Shown here: positions 1 through 10,223 of the stretch, piece after piece
How the letters are laid out: each line of letters begins with the position of its first letter
Position numbering within the stretch: position 1 is the first letter of the stretch
NCBI GenBank assembly: GCA_000697355.1
Contig: JNEN01000658.1
Span: forward strand, 1 to 64,000
Length of the DNA stretch: 64,000 nucleotides
Reading direction: 5' to 3'
Source: Syncephalastrum monosporum B8922
Lineage: Eukaryota > Mucoromycota > Mucoromycetes > Mucorales > Syncephalastraceae
Position numbers and translations under genes: made by a program
Notes under the pieces: model-generated
Seen by the model: the letters and a program-made list of their open reading frames with translations, nothing else
Database searches by the model: none
Told to the model about the DNA's origin: nothing

Positions 1-506
1 GCTCCAAGTTCAATTTTCAGTCGACATATTTGCTCTGTCGTGCTAGCGCACCTCGTGTTGACGACCTTCGCAGCAAGCCCGTGACGATCTGGACGCTTGC
101 TGATCATCCCAGCAAAACCACACAAGACACTGAGGCGAGGATGGCATCACGCTTGTTTCAAGAGTTGGCGCAGGCGGTGTGGGATGACGGAGAAGGCGCG
201 ACCATTGATCGATCCACTGTGGAAAGTCTGCAGAAGCGTTGCAAGGCAAACAAAGAGACTGCAAACGTTTTGGCAGGAATAAAAAAGAAGAACAAAAGAA
301 TAAAGAGAAGAATAAAAGAGAAGAATAAATTAGAGGAGCATCATCATTCAGTGTGCAACCCGAATTTTTGTTTCTCATCACTGGACGAATTCACTTTCGG
401 GAAAGAGTGTATGGAGGCCCCGATAAAAACAAGACTGACTTCATATTTTTTGCGTTTAATGCTGATCCAGAACCAATACATAGGCAACGCAAACTGTCGA
501 CAGTAA
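1..506 (+). CDS. 3' part of an unrecognised gene (partial)
   Basis: An open frame enters from the left edge. A TTTTCAG acceptor ends at base 20, and the frame that opens at 21 reads like coding sequence for about 75 codons (Asp/Glu/Arg-rich, amphipathic, around residues such as ASRLFQELAQAVWDDGEGA). It then passes into a Lys/Arg/Glu-rich low-complexity tail, with the first stop at 504-506. The last 60 codons look more like untranslated sequence, so the true 3' end may come earlier through an intron I cannot place. I do not recognise the family. The 5' part lies outside the window. Confidence 0.35.
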   Translation, partial: SKFNFQSTYLLCRASAPRVDDLRSKPVTIWTLADHPSKTTQDTEARMASRLFQELAQAVWDDGEGATIDRSTVESLQKRCKANKETANVLAGIKKKNKRIKRRIKEKNKLEEHHHSVCNPNFCFSSLDEFTFGKECMEAPIKTRLTSYFLRLMLIQNQYIGNANCRQ

Positions 507-746
507 CACAGCGATACGATCTCACTCTTTTTTTTTTTTTTCATTATTATCACCATTATTTTGCTTGAGTGCAAGAAAAAAAAAAAGCGCATGACTTTGT
601 TCTGGTCCCTGGAGTTGGTTGACCTTCCCATTTGATATTCTATTTCTATTCGTTTTCCTTTCTCTTTCTTCCTCTCTCCCTCTCTTTCTTTGTTCCTCTT
701 CTCTTTCTTTCGCTTTTGCCGTCTCCCAGACTCTTTGCGTTCTTTC

Positions 747-1319
747 ATGGTAGAACCGTCTTCCTCGGTGGAGACGATGCCAGGTCGGCCGCAAAACGGA
801 CGACACACAGCAGAGCAAGACCTTCAGCATCTTGATAGTGGTCATGATGTCCCATCCGTGCAAGTACCAAGCATTTCTTGGCCAGCAAGCCCCGCCCCAC
901 CGCACACATACCATTACCACCCGCACTATCGAGAACGGCTGTCGATCCGAAAACTCGTCCACCTTATCGTAGGGTACATTCTCGTGGGGTGTCTCACTGC
1001 ACTCGCGATTGGCTTTTTGTTCAGCATTTTCCTGGTGCTGCGCGTCCTGGACGACCTTATCCAACGCCTCATACCCGGGCGTCTCTGGCGCACGCTTCGT
1101 CACCACCTGCAGTCGATCGACTGGCCAGCCCAGATCGGTCAATGGTCGCTCCGTCTCGCGAGCCTGGCCGAGTGGGAAAAGAACAAACGCGCGTCTTGGG
1201 CGTACTCCCAACGGTTTGCCCATATCGATGGCCACCGTCTGCATGGCTTTGTGTATTCCTGTACCAGTTATCTCTCTACCTACCTTAATGCGATACAAAC
1301 CAAGCGGTCTTTTGCCTAA
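747..1319 (+). CDS. small membrane protein of unknown function
   Basis: Single-exon frame of 190 residues. The start is the ATG at 747, because the upstream in-frame ATG at 690 lies in a pyrimidine-rich stretch typical of a 5' leader. The N-terminal 60 residues are polar and Pro/His-rich. One strong hydrophobic segment follows (around residues 68-92, LIVGYILVGCLTALAIGFLF onward), then an amphipathic Arg/Trp/Leu-rich C-terminal half. There is no signal peptide, so a single-pass or hairpin protein is likely. No family recognised. A 258-codon open frame exists antisense to it, but it has no hydrophobic pattern or plausible start. A real gene is more likely than not. Confidence 0.5.
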   Translation: MVEPSSSVETMPGRPQNGRHTAEQDLQHLDSGHDVPSVQVPSISWPASPAPPHTYHYHPHYRERLSIRKLVHLIVGYILVGCLTALAIGFLFSIFLVLRVLDDLIQRLIPGRLWRTLRHHLQSIDWPAQIGQWSLRLASLAEWEKNKRASWAYSQRFAHIDGHRLHGFVYSCTSYLSTYLNAIQTKRSFA

Positions 1320-1513
1320 TGGCTATTTATCTCCTGTACAGACCTTGTTATTCATGATTTTGCGGATGTATGCGTGTTTTCTTTAGGAGGTGCGATTTCT
1401 TTTATTTTGCTCTTGTCCACTTCTGTTGCTTTTTGGGTTGCATGTTGCACACACGGAGGTTCGGGGCATTGGGTGTTGCTGTTCGGAAGAGTCTGCCGGG
1501 ACACAGCTTGACC

Positions 1514-2711
1514 ATGACCGACATGCAAGCCGTCCTCCCTGCGGTACTGAACGAACAACTATCTTGTCCTCACGAGACCCAGTGGCACCCGCTCTGCAAA
1601 GCACTGCTGGCCCCAGCCGATCCTCAGGTACAGAGGAAGATGGCCCTCATTCAAGTCATTCACTCCGTTTGCGCCTACTTTAGCTGGATCAGGGCAGCCC
1701 GGATGCACCCAGGCTGAAAAGCAGACTTCTGACTCATGTCAAGGAAAACGACCTGCCGATCGAGAATATGCCCATGAGTCGTCCTTTCTATCGACAAATG
1801 GCGACCACGCTCGAAGCGTGCCAACAACGACGCGGCCGCTTTCCCGAGTCCCTCCGGACCAATCCTGTGTCTCTACTCGCGGTCACCAATACGCACAGGT
1901 ACACTCCACTACGCTACACCATACGACACTGAGGTTACCGTGTGTGATAACAAAAGAAACATAGGATAGAGCAGTTGGAAACCGAGATGGCGCGCTTGTT
2001 TACACACCCACCTACTCAGGATCAGCTCAGACGCTTCCTCTTTGAGGTTTTTGCTTATTTTGCCATGAAATGGTAAACACACGAATCCCCGGCTTATCGT
2101 TTCTTGTTTCGTGTCGTTAGTTCCTGACGCCAAATGACATACGCATCTTTTTACGTTTACGCACCACCACCGGGGGTCAGACCCTGGACGTCATGCCTCC
2201 CAGCCTCGACGAGTGTCTCCATGCGTTTACGAGGCCCTACGTCAAGGCGAGCGCCAAACCGACCCGCGTGCAGCAGCAACACAAGTTGACGGTCGGCGCC
2301 AAGGCGCTCAGCAAGCACTGGCACCGTGACCAACAGACCGGTTTCTGGGGCGTATGCACAGGAAGTAAGCAGGTTTCGGAATCGATGTGATGGATGGCTC
2401 ATTCTCTTTTCCTCTATGCATCAGCTGAGGACGCAAAGAACGAGCATGCGGAACGTGTTTTGGTCACCATCCTCGGTGACGCAGTATGGATCAATCTCCA
2501 TAGCTTACCCGTAAGCCAGTCTTTATGTTCTTTTCTTTTGGATGACAAATTCACTGACGTTCTGTATTAGCATAATGAAACGGCGTATGAGGTCCGACAA
2601 AGCCAGGGCTATGGTGTACGGTGGTCCAAACTGGCGGAGGGAAACTGGCTCTTTCGTGGGTTTCTTGAGCCACAAATGGAAAATGGTCATAGTGTGGGTT
2701 GGCGACACTGA
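1514..2711 (+). CDS. conserved fungal protein of unknown function, six exons
   Basis: Exons 1514-1627, 1684-1898, 1965-2046, 2121-2364, 2425-2510 and 2571-2711 join in phase with GT-AG introns of 56-74 bases and give 293 residues. The C-terminal half looks strongly conserved in style: a VKASAKPTRVQQQHKLTVGAK block, then KALSKHWHRD, a Lys/Glu segment, VTILGDAVWINLHSLP, and a closing WLFRGFLEPQMENGH...GWRH. I recall this arrangement in an uncharacterised cytosolic fungal family, but I cannot assign a role. No membrane segment or signal peptide is visible. The consistent phases and lack of stops make the gene itself secure; the function is unknown. Confidence 0.75.
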
Positions 2712-2771
2712 CAGCCTTCAGACGGAGTCCCTTTGTTTTCTTTTTTTTTTTTTATTTCGTTCTGTATGGAC

Positions 2772-2810
2772 GTGTGTGTGTGTGTATGTGTGTGTATGTG
2801 TGTGTGGTGT
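2772..2810. repeat. TG-rich microsatellite
   Basis: Imperfect (TG)n tract interrupted by TATG units. It lies between the convergent 3' ends of the conserved gene at 1514-2711 and ERV46. Confidence 0.8.
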
Positions 2811-2857
2811 GCGCTTGCATGTGAGAATATGTGGATGTTTTTGTCTTCCAACGCCAT

Positions 2858-4306
2858 TTATAACGTTTTCCCAAGGTCCATCTTCTTTTTGAGTGACCGT
2901 TCAGCGCGATAGACAACACGATCAAAGAGGCCTGCGACGGTAAAAATACCGCCAATAATGGCACATACGCCGGTCAAAAAGCTTGCAAAAGAGGATCGCT
3001 CTTCGCGGTAGGTAATCAACATGGGTGAGATATCCATGATGAAGAAGACACCTAAGCAGACGAGGTTACGTTCACTTATACGTTCCTGACCTCTCTTTTT
3101 CATTCATTGTCGTACCTGGCAATCCGCCGGCATGTTCATCGAGCACGCGTTCGTTCTGGGTAACAGAGTACTGATTCGTGTAGACAGGCGTGCCACTGAG
3201 GGGTTCGAGCTGGGTCGATACGATCTTGAGAAAGTATTGGTATACGGTGCGCGAACGCGTCGCGGTCTTGGCTGTGCCGGCCAAGGCATTAGTGACAGCC
3301 GCGGTCGGGTCACCCTTCAGCTTCTTGCTGGTGCGGAGCGTGGCAGGGTCGGGGCCGAAACGCAAGAGGTGAATTTCATGCGACAGGTCAAAGGCATGAC
3401 CGTCGGGTGCGCCCTGGAAGAAGCTCTTCAGGTCATGGACGTGCATGTTTGCGTTTTGGAAAGACTGGCCGGGGGCGATATGGAAGTTGCCGCGGACCTT
3501 ATTGACCGAAAGCTGGCCGTGCACATTGCAGCCCTCGTCGGCTTGCTTCGCGATACGCGCCTTCCAGCCCTCACGGACACATTGCTCAAAATTGTCTTCG
3601 TTTTGGATACCCCAGCCCGAGTTGGCGTAGGCTTGTCGCACCTCATCGCAGGTGTTGCAGCACCCGTCGTCGCGAACCGATTGCGCGCCGTAGCAGCTGC
3701 CGCATGTGTCCTGGTCGTTCTGAAGGGCTAATGCAGCGCCCTCGCTGGTGTCGCCGAGCTCTGCGCGCCTGACTGAGTGACCGGTTTGGAAGGAACCGCT
3801 TTTGACTTACTGTTGGTCTTCTCGGTGTGGATGGGCACGCCCATACGGTCCAAGCGCACCTTGTAAATGTCGTGCGTGTATCCGCTGATGTGCTCGCCAC
3901 TGTCGTCCATAATGTCGAGGCTCAGCACTGTGTATTCAGAGTTGAGTCTATCAGGCGCACGGTTCACACCCTCCTTCTGTTAGGTTATTCACGTACTGTG
4001 ACATGGCATCTTTGGAAATGTAACGTTGAAGTGAATGTTCATCTTTTCTTTGCGGCCCTTGTCCACAATCAGTTCGGGTCGCCAAATCGGTGTGCGGTAG
4101 GCGATGAGTTCAGACATGACCAAGTACACGATAATCAGGGCACTGATGACCGTGACTAGATTGGAACAGTTAACACGGCCGTATGTCTCTATAGAGTCGA
4201 CCTTACCCGTCGCACCCGCGGTGGTCTTGACGCGAAAATCATCGAGCGTCTTTGCGTAAGCGTCGAATTGGCGGAATCGGAACGCAAGCGAGCCCTGTCG
4301 TGCCAT
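2858..4306 (-). CDS. ERV46: ERV46/ERGIC3-type ER-Golgi cargo receptor
   Basis: Exons (high to low) 4207-4306, 3997-4155, 3811-3927, 3116-3760 and 2858-3051 give 404 residues in phase. The architecture is the family's: a short cytosolic N-terminus (FDAYAKTLDDFRVKTTAGA), a first membrane helix (VTVISALIIVYLVMSELIAY), a lumenal domain with the PELIVDKGRKEKM and PCHMLSLDIMDDSG motifs and a Cys-rich stretch (CGSCYGAQS, CCNTCDEV), then a second helix near the C-terminus (FASFLTGVCAIIGGIFTVAG). Erv46 pairs with Erv41 in COPII vesicles and helps retrieve ER proteins. The tail ends KKKMDLGKTL. It is head-to-head with SDHAF4, with 154 bases between the two ATGs. Assignment is firm; ERV41 itself is not in the window. 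Confidence 0.93.
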
Positions 4307-4460
4307 ACAGGAAAATAACAGTGAATACGGGTGGATTAGGTGAATGAATGCGCACACATGCTGCTGTAATTTAAACTATGTTGCGGGGCCCTCCAATGAG
4401 AGCTGTTCTCTCTCTTTTGACGTATCATTCTCCCATCCGTCTCTTTTGTTTGTCAGAACC
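4307..4460. promoter_or_regulatory. shared upstream region of ERV46 and the SDHAF4 gene
   Basis: The 154 bases between two divergent start codons must hold both core promoters and both 5' leaders. The SDHAF4 side is pyrimidine-rich. No clear TATA box is seen. Bidirectional use is inferred from gene orientation only. Confidence 0.5.
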
Positions 4461-4745
4461 ATGCTGAGACACATCGTGAAGCGATCCTACTCCTCCATGG
4501 GTGGCCCTGGCCCTATCCCCCTCGGCAACAAAAAGAAGCAGCAAGAAATGCTCGACATGATTCGCAAGAAGCAGGAGCAGGACAGCATGTCCGGTGCAGG
4601 TGCCCTCCACGACGATGCTCCAGAGCCTCTCAAGCCCGACTTCGAAGGCGACGTGAACCCCAAGACGGGTGAAGTCAATGGCCCCAAGAATGAGCCTTTG
4701 AAACACGGTGACTGGAGCTTTGGTGGTCGTGTTACTGACTTTTAG
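4461..4745 (+). CDS. SDH8: succinate dehydrogenase assembly factor 4 (SDHAF4/Sdh8)
   Basis: Single exon, 94 residues. The start at 4461 opens a basic mitochondrial-type presequence (MLRHIVKRSYSSMGG). A Lys/Gln/Met-rich helix follows, then the family's C-terminal signature: DFEGDVNPKTGEVNGPKNEP and HGDWSFGGRVTDF at the very end. SDHAF4 acts in the mitochondrial matrix, binding flavinylated Sdh1 and helping it assemble into complex II while limiting reactive oxygen damage. Length and terminal motif fit the family closely. An upstream in-frame ATG at 4344 would add 39 residues that do not look like a presequence. Confidence 0.92.
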   Translation: MLRHIVKRSYSSMGGPGPIPLGNKKKQQEMLDMIRKKQEQDSMSGAGALHDDAPEPLKPDFEGDVNPKTGEVNGPKNEPLKHGDWSFGGRVTDF

Positions 4746-5228
4746 AGAAACTTATACTTCATTTCATGTTTACCCCACCCTTGTCCTTTTCAACGGTCTG
4801 TAAAAATCAAAATATATAAATCCTCATCCCCTTGCGTGCATCAACATCTATCGAGTAGTGTCTCTGTTGGTGCGAGCACGCTTTTGAAACGAAATGTGCG
4901 GATTACCGCTCCATGTGGACAAGCAGAGTACAAGTAAAATACATCTGGCGGCACTCGTCTTCAAGCGTGTCCGTCGCGACATCATTGTGTTCGGTCGCCC
5001 CTGACAACAGATGAAGCAGGGCTGCACTTGATGGTGGTCTATCACCATGCGAGTAATCGTCAGGATTATGGACTAGTTTTTTCTCTATTATTCAACTTCA
5101 TGCATCAATGTTGGAAAATAATTAGAGCGATCGAGAGGCTGGGATTTTGTGCGAAATGTGGCAGCTGGACTCCATTATTTTGAGGCGGGGCCAGTGTAAA
5201 CAAGTTGCCACTTTTTTCTTCTTTGACG
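4746..5228. other. intergenic, no gene seen
   Basis: Holds the 3' region of the SDHAF4 gene (AT-rich, with AATATATAAA near 4810 as a possible polyadenylation area) and the leader of the mL41 gene. Only short unconvincing frames occur. Confidence 0.6.
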
Positions 5229-5568
5229 ATGTTTGGTGTCATTCGCGCATTGCCCCGAGGTGCCAAGCGCTTCCCCATGACCTCGAAGCGAGGCCACAAC
5301 TATTACAAGGGTAAATGCTGATTGTTGTCTAATGGCAGTGGATTCTCAGTTTTTACGCAAAAGGTACTGGATCGGGTGCCATGGGCCGACATACGAAGAA
5401 GGGCAACTACAAGATTGACTGGAACCGTGTGCGCACCTTTGTTGTTCCTGATCTGGAAGGTTTTACGGTACGATCGAGGGTCATTGATTCAAGAATGACG
5501 TTGACTTATTCCCTTTTCCCTTTAAATAGCTTGGACCCTATGTGACCCGTAAAGCGGACAAGGCCTAA
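5229..5568 (+). CDS. MRPL27: mitochondrial large ribosomal subunit protein mL41 (MRPL27)
   Basis: Exons 5229-5310, 5364-5467 and 5530-5568 give 74 residues in phase. The product has a short Arg-rich mitochondrial targeting start (MFGVIRALPRGAKRFPMTSK) followed by the family core: RGHNYYKGTGSGAMGRHTKK, then YKIDWNRVRTFVVPDLEGF and LGPYVTRKADKA. This is the fungal MRPL27/human MRPL41 protein of the 54S/39S mitoribosomal subunit. It is shorter than yeast MRPL27, having little beyond the conserved core. Both introns have ordinary GT-AG ends. Confidence 0.9.
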
Positions 5569-5786
5569 AACAAGACATAAAGCATGCCACTCTTTTCGAA
5601 CGCTTTGCTGTTATGACCGTTATAATGTACATAGAATGCAACCACCTACTTTTTAAGAAAAAGTATTAAAAAAATATGATACACGATAATCACCAAGGAT
5701 GCATGTGCACGAGGTGCAGCCAAAAATGGGTGCTTTGCTGAGGGCGGTCTGGGTTCATTACATTTTTTTCTGCTCTCTTCTCTTCA

Positions 5787-6713
5787 ATGAGTGAATCCCC
5801 CGCCTCGCGACCCATTGTGCCTTCCACGAACAAGGTGGCCACTATCAAGCTCGTCTTGCTAGGTTAGAGCAGAGACGCCCCCCACTCATAAAACGAGCAA
5901 ATGATTGAAATTCAAAACGTAGGCGAGTCGGCCGTCGGTAAATCGAGTCTAGTCATCCGCTTTGTGAACCGAGAATATTCGGACAACAAGGAACCGACCA
6001 TTGGAGGCACGTCTACCAAATAATAAGGAGAGAAACCCAAGCGCTCAACTCGTATTTGTAATAGCTGCTTTCTTGACCCAAAAGTGCCAGGTGGCGGGCC
6101 GTACCATAAAGTTCGAGATCTGGGACACGGCAGGCCAAGAACGGTTCCATTCCTTGGCGCCCATGTACTACCGCAATGCTCAAGCGGCGGTCGTTGCCTA
6201 TGATATCACCAAAGCAGTACGTCTCGTCTCTGATTGACCCTGTATATGCGTTGCTCACCTAGCGATAGTCCACGCTGGATAAGGCCAAGTCGTGGGTCAA
6301 GGAGCTGCAGCGACAGGCCAGCCCTGGCATCGTGATTGCTTTGGTCGGCACGAAGCTCGACCTGACTGAGCCTGCCGAGGAGGGCAGCGAGGATGAAACC
6401 ACGGCGGAGCGCCAGGTGCCTGAGGAAGATGCTGCTGCGTATGCGGAGGAAGCCGGTCTTTTGTTTGCCGAGACAAGTGCAAAGTCCTCCAAGAACGTGG
6501 ATTTCGTCTTTAACGAAATAGGCAAGTATACAGTAGAAAATCATCCGCCCTGAGAAAGGAACTCATTCTTTTGCAGCTAAAAAGATCCCCCTTGAGTCCC
6601 AGACCTCGCAAAGCCGACTTGACGGTCGCAGTGGTGCGCGTGGCGTGCATGGTAGCGTCGATCTTATGCAACCTTCCAATGATGTCGGCGGTGGTAAGCA
6701 ATGTGCTTGCTAA
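5787..6713 (+). CDS. VPS21: Rab5-type small GTPase (Vps21/Ypt5), with two GC-AG introns
   Basis: Exons 5787-5862, 5923-6006, 6065-6216, 6269-6521 and 6577-6713 give 233 residues. All GTPase motifs are present: P-loop GESAVGKS, switch I NKEPTIGAAFLTQ (the Rab5 effector form), [20 protein letters not shown], the guanine-binding GTKLDL, and ETSAK. The C-terminus is QCAC, a CXC signal for double geranylgeranylation. Rab5 controls early endosome fusion and vacuolar sorting. Introns 6007-6064 (donor GCACGT) and 6522-6576 (donor GCAAGT) must begin with GC to keep the conserved protein. Reading through the second would give [10 protein letters not shown] and a stop, losing the prenylation site. The loop between GTKLDL and ETSAK carries an acidic insertion ([14 protein letters not shown]). 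Confidence 0.93.
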
Positions 6714-6930
6714 GCGTCTTTTTTCTCCCTTTTGCATGCACACATATCGTTTCCCGCTCTATATATTAGTATAAAACCGCACGCACACACGCACACACAC
6801 AAGCACCATACCCTATGATTATATTTCCCTTTCTTCTTTCTCTCTTATCCCTTCCAAATAAACAGCTATTACAAAAACAAAGCAATTGGGTAGCAGGATG
6901 ATAATGACACCTACAACAGATCTATCTAAA

Positions 6931-8249
6931 TTATTTCTTGATAGGCGCGATGCGTACTTCGGGCTTGCCAAAGTCAAACACGACGTAGTTATCCTTGAGG
7001 AAAATGTCACCGAGGATGGCAAACGGCAGGTCGCTGTACGAAAAGGCCGCCATGCATTTACCCTTGTCGTTGTAATACACGAGAGAGTCGGTCGGTACCT
7101 CAAACGTCTTGTCCTTGAACGTAAATCGAAGGGGAGGGAATTTGGATACGTCGCATGCGATGGTATATGTGCCGTCGCCATTATCAGTCGCGTTGTAGCG
7201 TTTGGCGATCGTTGTTGCATATTTGGGCGGAAAGATCACCAGCGTGGTACCGGTATCCATGATGGCCTCAAGATCGGTCGCGACTGTCTCGGTGCCTATG
7301 CTCGTCCGGTCCACATGGACAGACCAGTAGCCTACATACCAAATGACGGACTCAGGAAAACGACGTCTATATCTGTTTTGACTTAACTTACCTTTTGTTT
7401 TATTGACAGGTACACTGTAGAGCTCACCGCTAAAGCGCTCCTTGTCGTATCCGCCAAAGATAAACTCTGTAAACACGGTCAGCAAAACAAAGATACATGC
7501 ACATCAGTTAGAAACAAGAAAACAAACTTTCTTCTTGCCTAAACACTATTAGTATTACCTCCACCACCGCCTTCGAACCCCTTGCCGAGAAAGACACCAA
7601 AGATACGCTCCGCCAGTACCCCTTGGTCAACCAGGTTCTCCAACGGTGTTTTGATGCCTTTGACGCTCGCCAGCGGGCCAAACGCGAGTCCCACGAGACC
7701 ATCAATCGTACCGGACTGGAAGTCCTTGGACTCCTCCGTAGCGAGCTCGACAACCTGGTTCTCGATCGTAAGGTCGCCGAATCGCACGATGTCGGTGCCG
7801 ACAGTGCCTGACGACTTGGATTTGTCACCGTACGTGATCTCAAAGGTACGGTTGATGGGCTTGAACGTGGTCGACTTTGCCGCATCAAACTTGATTTGTT
7901 GAGAGCCGCAGGTCTTACAGTGAGTGGAGGCGAACCAAAGATCGGCGGATCCAGTGTCAAAGTCGAGTCGCAGCGACTGGGGCGGCGTGCCAACGTCGAC
8001 GGTGCCGTAATATTCGATATCGTACATGTAATCAGACATGGGTATTTTGTACACCTCCTTGCTCTTGCTCTGCGGAGTGTGGTCCTTGTGCGCGACAAAG
8101 CTCGAGTATCTCGTCTGGGCCTGCTGCAGTGCAATCCGTGGGTTGGGCTTGTACTCGGCATTGCGCTGCAGAGGCACGGATACCTGCGCCGTCACTGCTA
8201 CTGTCGTTGACGCCATCAGGGCCCAAAGTCGCACGGTGGGGAGGATCAT
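6931..8249 (-). CDS. secreted aspartic protease, rhizopuspepsin-like
   Basis: Exons 7559-8249, 7392-7466 and 6931-7331 give 388 residues. A hydrophobic signal-like N-terminus (MILPTVRLWALMASTTVAVT) leads into a propeptide of about 50 residues, then the mature pepsin-fold domain. The catalytic Asp residues are in FDTGSAD (about residue 98) and MDTGTT (about 281); the flap Tyr is in ITYGDKS. A Cys pair (CKTCGS) follows the first catalytic site, as in mucoralean pepsins. Such enzymes are made as zymogens and act in acidic medium on external protein. The end (KPEVRIAPIKK) is typical, with no GPI or membrane anchor. The family is certain; exact secretion and substrate are inferred. Confidence 0.92.
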
Positions 8250-8542
8250 TAAAAATAGGACAGAGGAAAGGTGAAGGAAAGAAAGAAATAAATAAATATA
8301 TGAAGAACAAGAAGGGGACGAAGACAATATAAAACGGCAATTCTGCTTTGAATCATCGGCAGTAATAAGGGGAGCGGACGTGCAGCTTGCGTGAATTATT
8401 TGGTCTCCTGTTCCTCCTTCAGCACGAGCCTATCCACTCCTATTGCCCTGTTTTGTTCTTGGGCTCATTTTGCCACGACACAACACACCCCACGCAGAAA
8501 GTAGAAATACAAGGATGCGTATTGTCTTAATGAAAAAGAAGC

Positions 8543-9976
8543 TTAAATGATTTGCACACGGAAGTACTTTTGCAGCTTGTTGGACTGCAGGCCCACACGA
8601 GTTTGATATTCGTGATGCATACGGTGGTCTCTGAAAGCCTCGGTCGGACGCACCTTGTCGGGCCGGCCATCGGTGATGAGACGCTGGCCTTGCTTTGCAC
8701 GCATCGACTCGAAGCCTTGCATGTTTTCGTATTGTCCAATCAGTTTGTTGATCAGCACCGAGTCGCGAGTCTGTCGTGAAACGAGTAAGTCACTGCTTGC
8801 TATTTTGCCCGCTTCTTGTTTGCTAACTTACCTCCTCAGGCTTGAGTTTCTGATCATAGTAGCGCTTCAGGCTACGGTGACCAATGACGGAGCCATTCGC
8901 CAAGACAAGCGACATATCATCATCAGCGAGGTGAATGCCCTGGGTGAGTTCAGCCAGATCGGCATCGGCGTCGACATCCTCGCCTTCGAGCTCTGGGTAG
9001 GAGGAAGAAAAGTCATAGTAATCCACAAGTTCAATGGCATCATCGTCGGTATCGTATGCAATCTTGCAATGGCCCTTGTCCAACTACGCAGTCCGCGTGT
9101 CAGTTCACGGTACTTTCACCACAGCCATGCACTTACCATGTGTTTCCGCACCGCCTCGAGCGAGCGCATCTCTCGTCCCTTGCCGTTACAGTACAAGCAA
9201 ACATTACCGACGCTGATCTTTTCACCGAGGTAGCGCACGAGACCCTTGAGGTCGACGAGGTATTCGATATCGGGAATGAAAAAGCTGTGTGCCAGTGTCA
9301 TGTGTTCCATGTTGGCCTCGAAGGTGTCGGCGTTGTGCGAGCAAAACAGACACTCGGTCTCGGTCAAGCGCCTTGCCGCCTTAATCTTGGCATCAATCTT
9401 GGCCAGCATCTCTTCTTCCGTCATGTTTTCGTTGACGGTCAGATCAGGCAGAGGCTGCTTTTGTTGTTCATTTTCTTGTGGCTGCTCTTCTGCATTGGCC
9501 TTGGATGTGTCCTCTTTCTCGTCTGCGATAGGCTTCTTTTCCTCCTCTTCTTGCTTCTTTTGGGGCCGAGGCACGGCCTTGGCAGCGACTTCCTTGTGCT
9601 TTTTGGATTGAACGTGATTGTCGTACGCATTCTTGGTCCGGAATGATTTCCTGCAGACGAGATCTCAGTGTCAGGGACAACACAATGACCCACGATTGCC
9701 TACCTGCATGGCTCACAGTAGCCTTTGAACGCACTTGCTTCGGTTTGTTGTGCCTGTGTCTCCTGTTTTGCTAGAGATCGAAGTCAGAATTGACTATCAG
9801 CATAAGGAGGACAACTCACACTGGGCTTTGTTCTGGAATTGGTCTTCGCTGACAGGCGGCAGGTCTGCTACTTTACGCTTGAGGTTGTATCTATGCCAGT
9901 CGGATCGGTAGTGTGTTCTTTGGCCGGCGGCGGACTCGAATGCCACTTGGCATGCAATGCAGGTATATAAGCTCAT
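8543..9976 (-). CDS. REI1: REI1/ZNF622-type cytosolic pre-60S maturation factor
   Basis: Exons 9820-9976, 9704-9770, 9137-9650, 8832-9083 and 8543-8770 give 405 residues. The N-terminus has the first U1-like C2H2 finger (YTCIACQVAF...RTHYRSDWH) directly followed by the hallmark RYNLKRKVADLPPVSEDQF. A second finger comes next (CEPCRKSFRTKNAYDNHVQ), then a Lys/Glu/Gln-rich acidic linker, then the paired fingers CLFCSHNADTF...MEHMTLAHSFFIP and CLYCNGKGREM. The end has the conserved THDGRPD-like and LQSNKLQKYFR motifs. Rei1 checks the 60S exit tunnel and allows release of Arx1-Alb1 late in cytosolic maturation. It is divergent from LYS4 with 247 bases between starts. Confidence 0.92.
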
Positions 9977-10223
9977 GATTTAGTTTCTATGCAGTAATAT
10001 GAAAAAAAAAAAAAAAAATGCAGTGGGGGAAGAGAAAAAAGTTGTCAGCGCCGCTTATGCTGGGTTGGTGGCTGGGTCAACCAAAAAAGGTAAAAGGACG
10101 GAGATCCGTCATGGCATTTCAGTCGAACATTTCAATCAGGATTTGTTTTCTTTCCCTTGCTCCCACTCCCCACTCTTCTTTTTCTTTGTCTCTCTCCCTC
10201 CTTCACTTTTTGCTTATCGGGAA
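9977..10223. promoter_or_regulatory. shared upstream region of REI1 and LYS4
   Basis: Divergent start codons bound this stretch. It has an A-tract of about 15 near 10003 and a CT-rich run from about 10145 leading to the LYS4 start. An apparent extension of the LYS4 frame back to 9999 runs through the A-tract and CT-rich leader and is not thought to be protein. Confidence 0.5.

Noticed and set aside
522..1298. 258-codon minus-strand frame
   Set aside because: Antisense to the membrane protein at 747-1319, running into a poly-Lys end made by a T-tract; no coherent protein pattern.
9999..10223. In-frame N-terminal extension of LYS4
   Set aside because: It starts in an A-tract and continues through a CT-rich leader; the ATG at 10224 opens a proper mitochondrial presequence.
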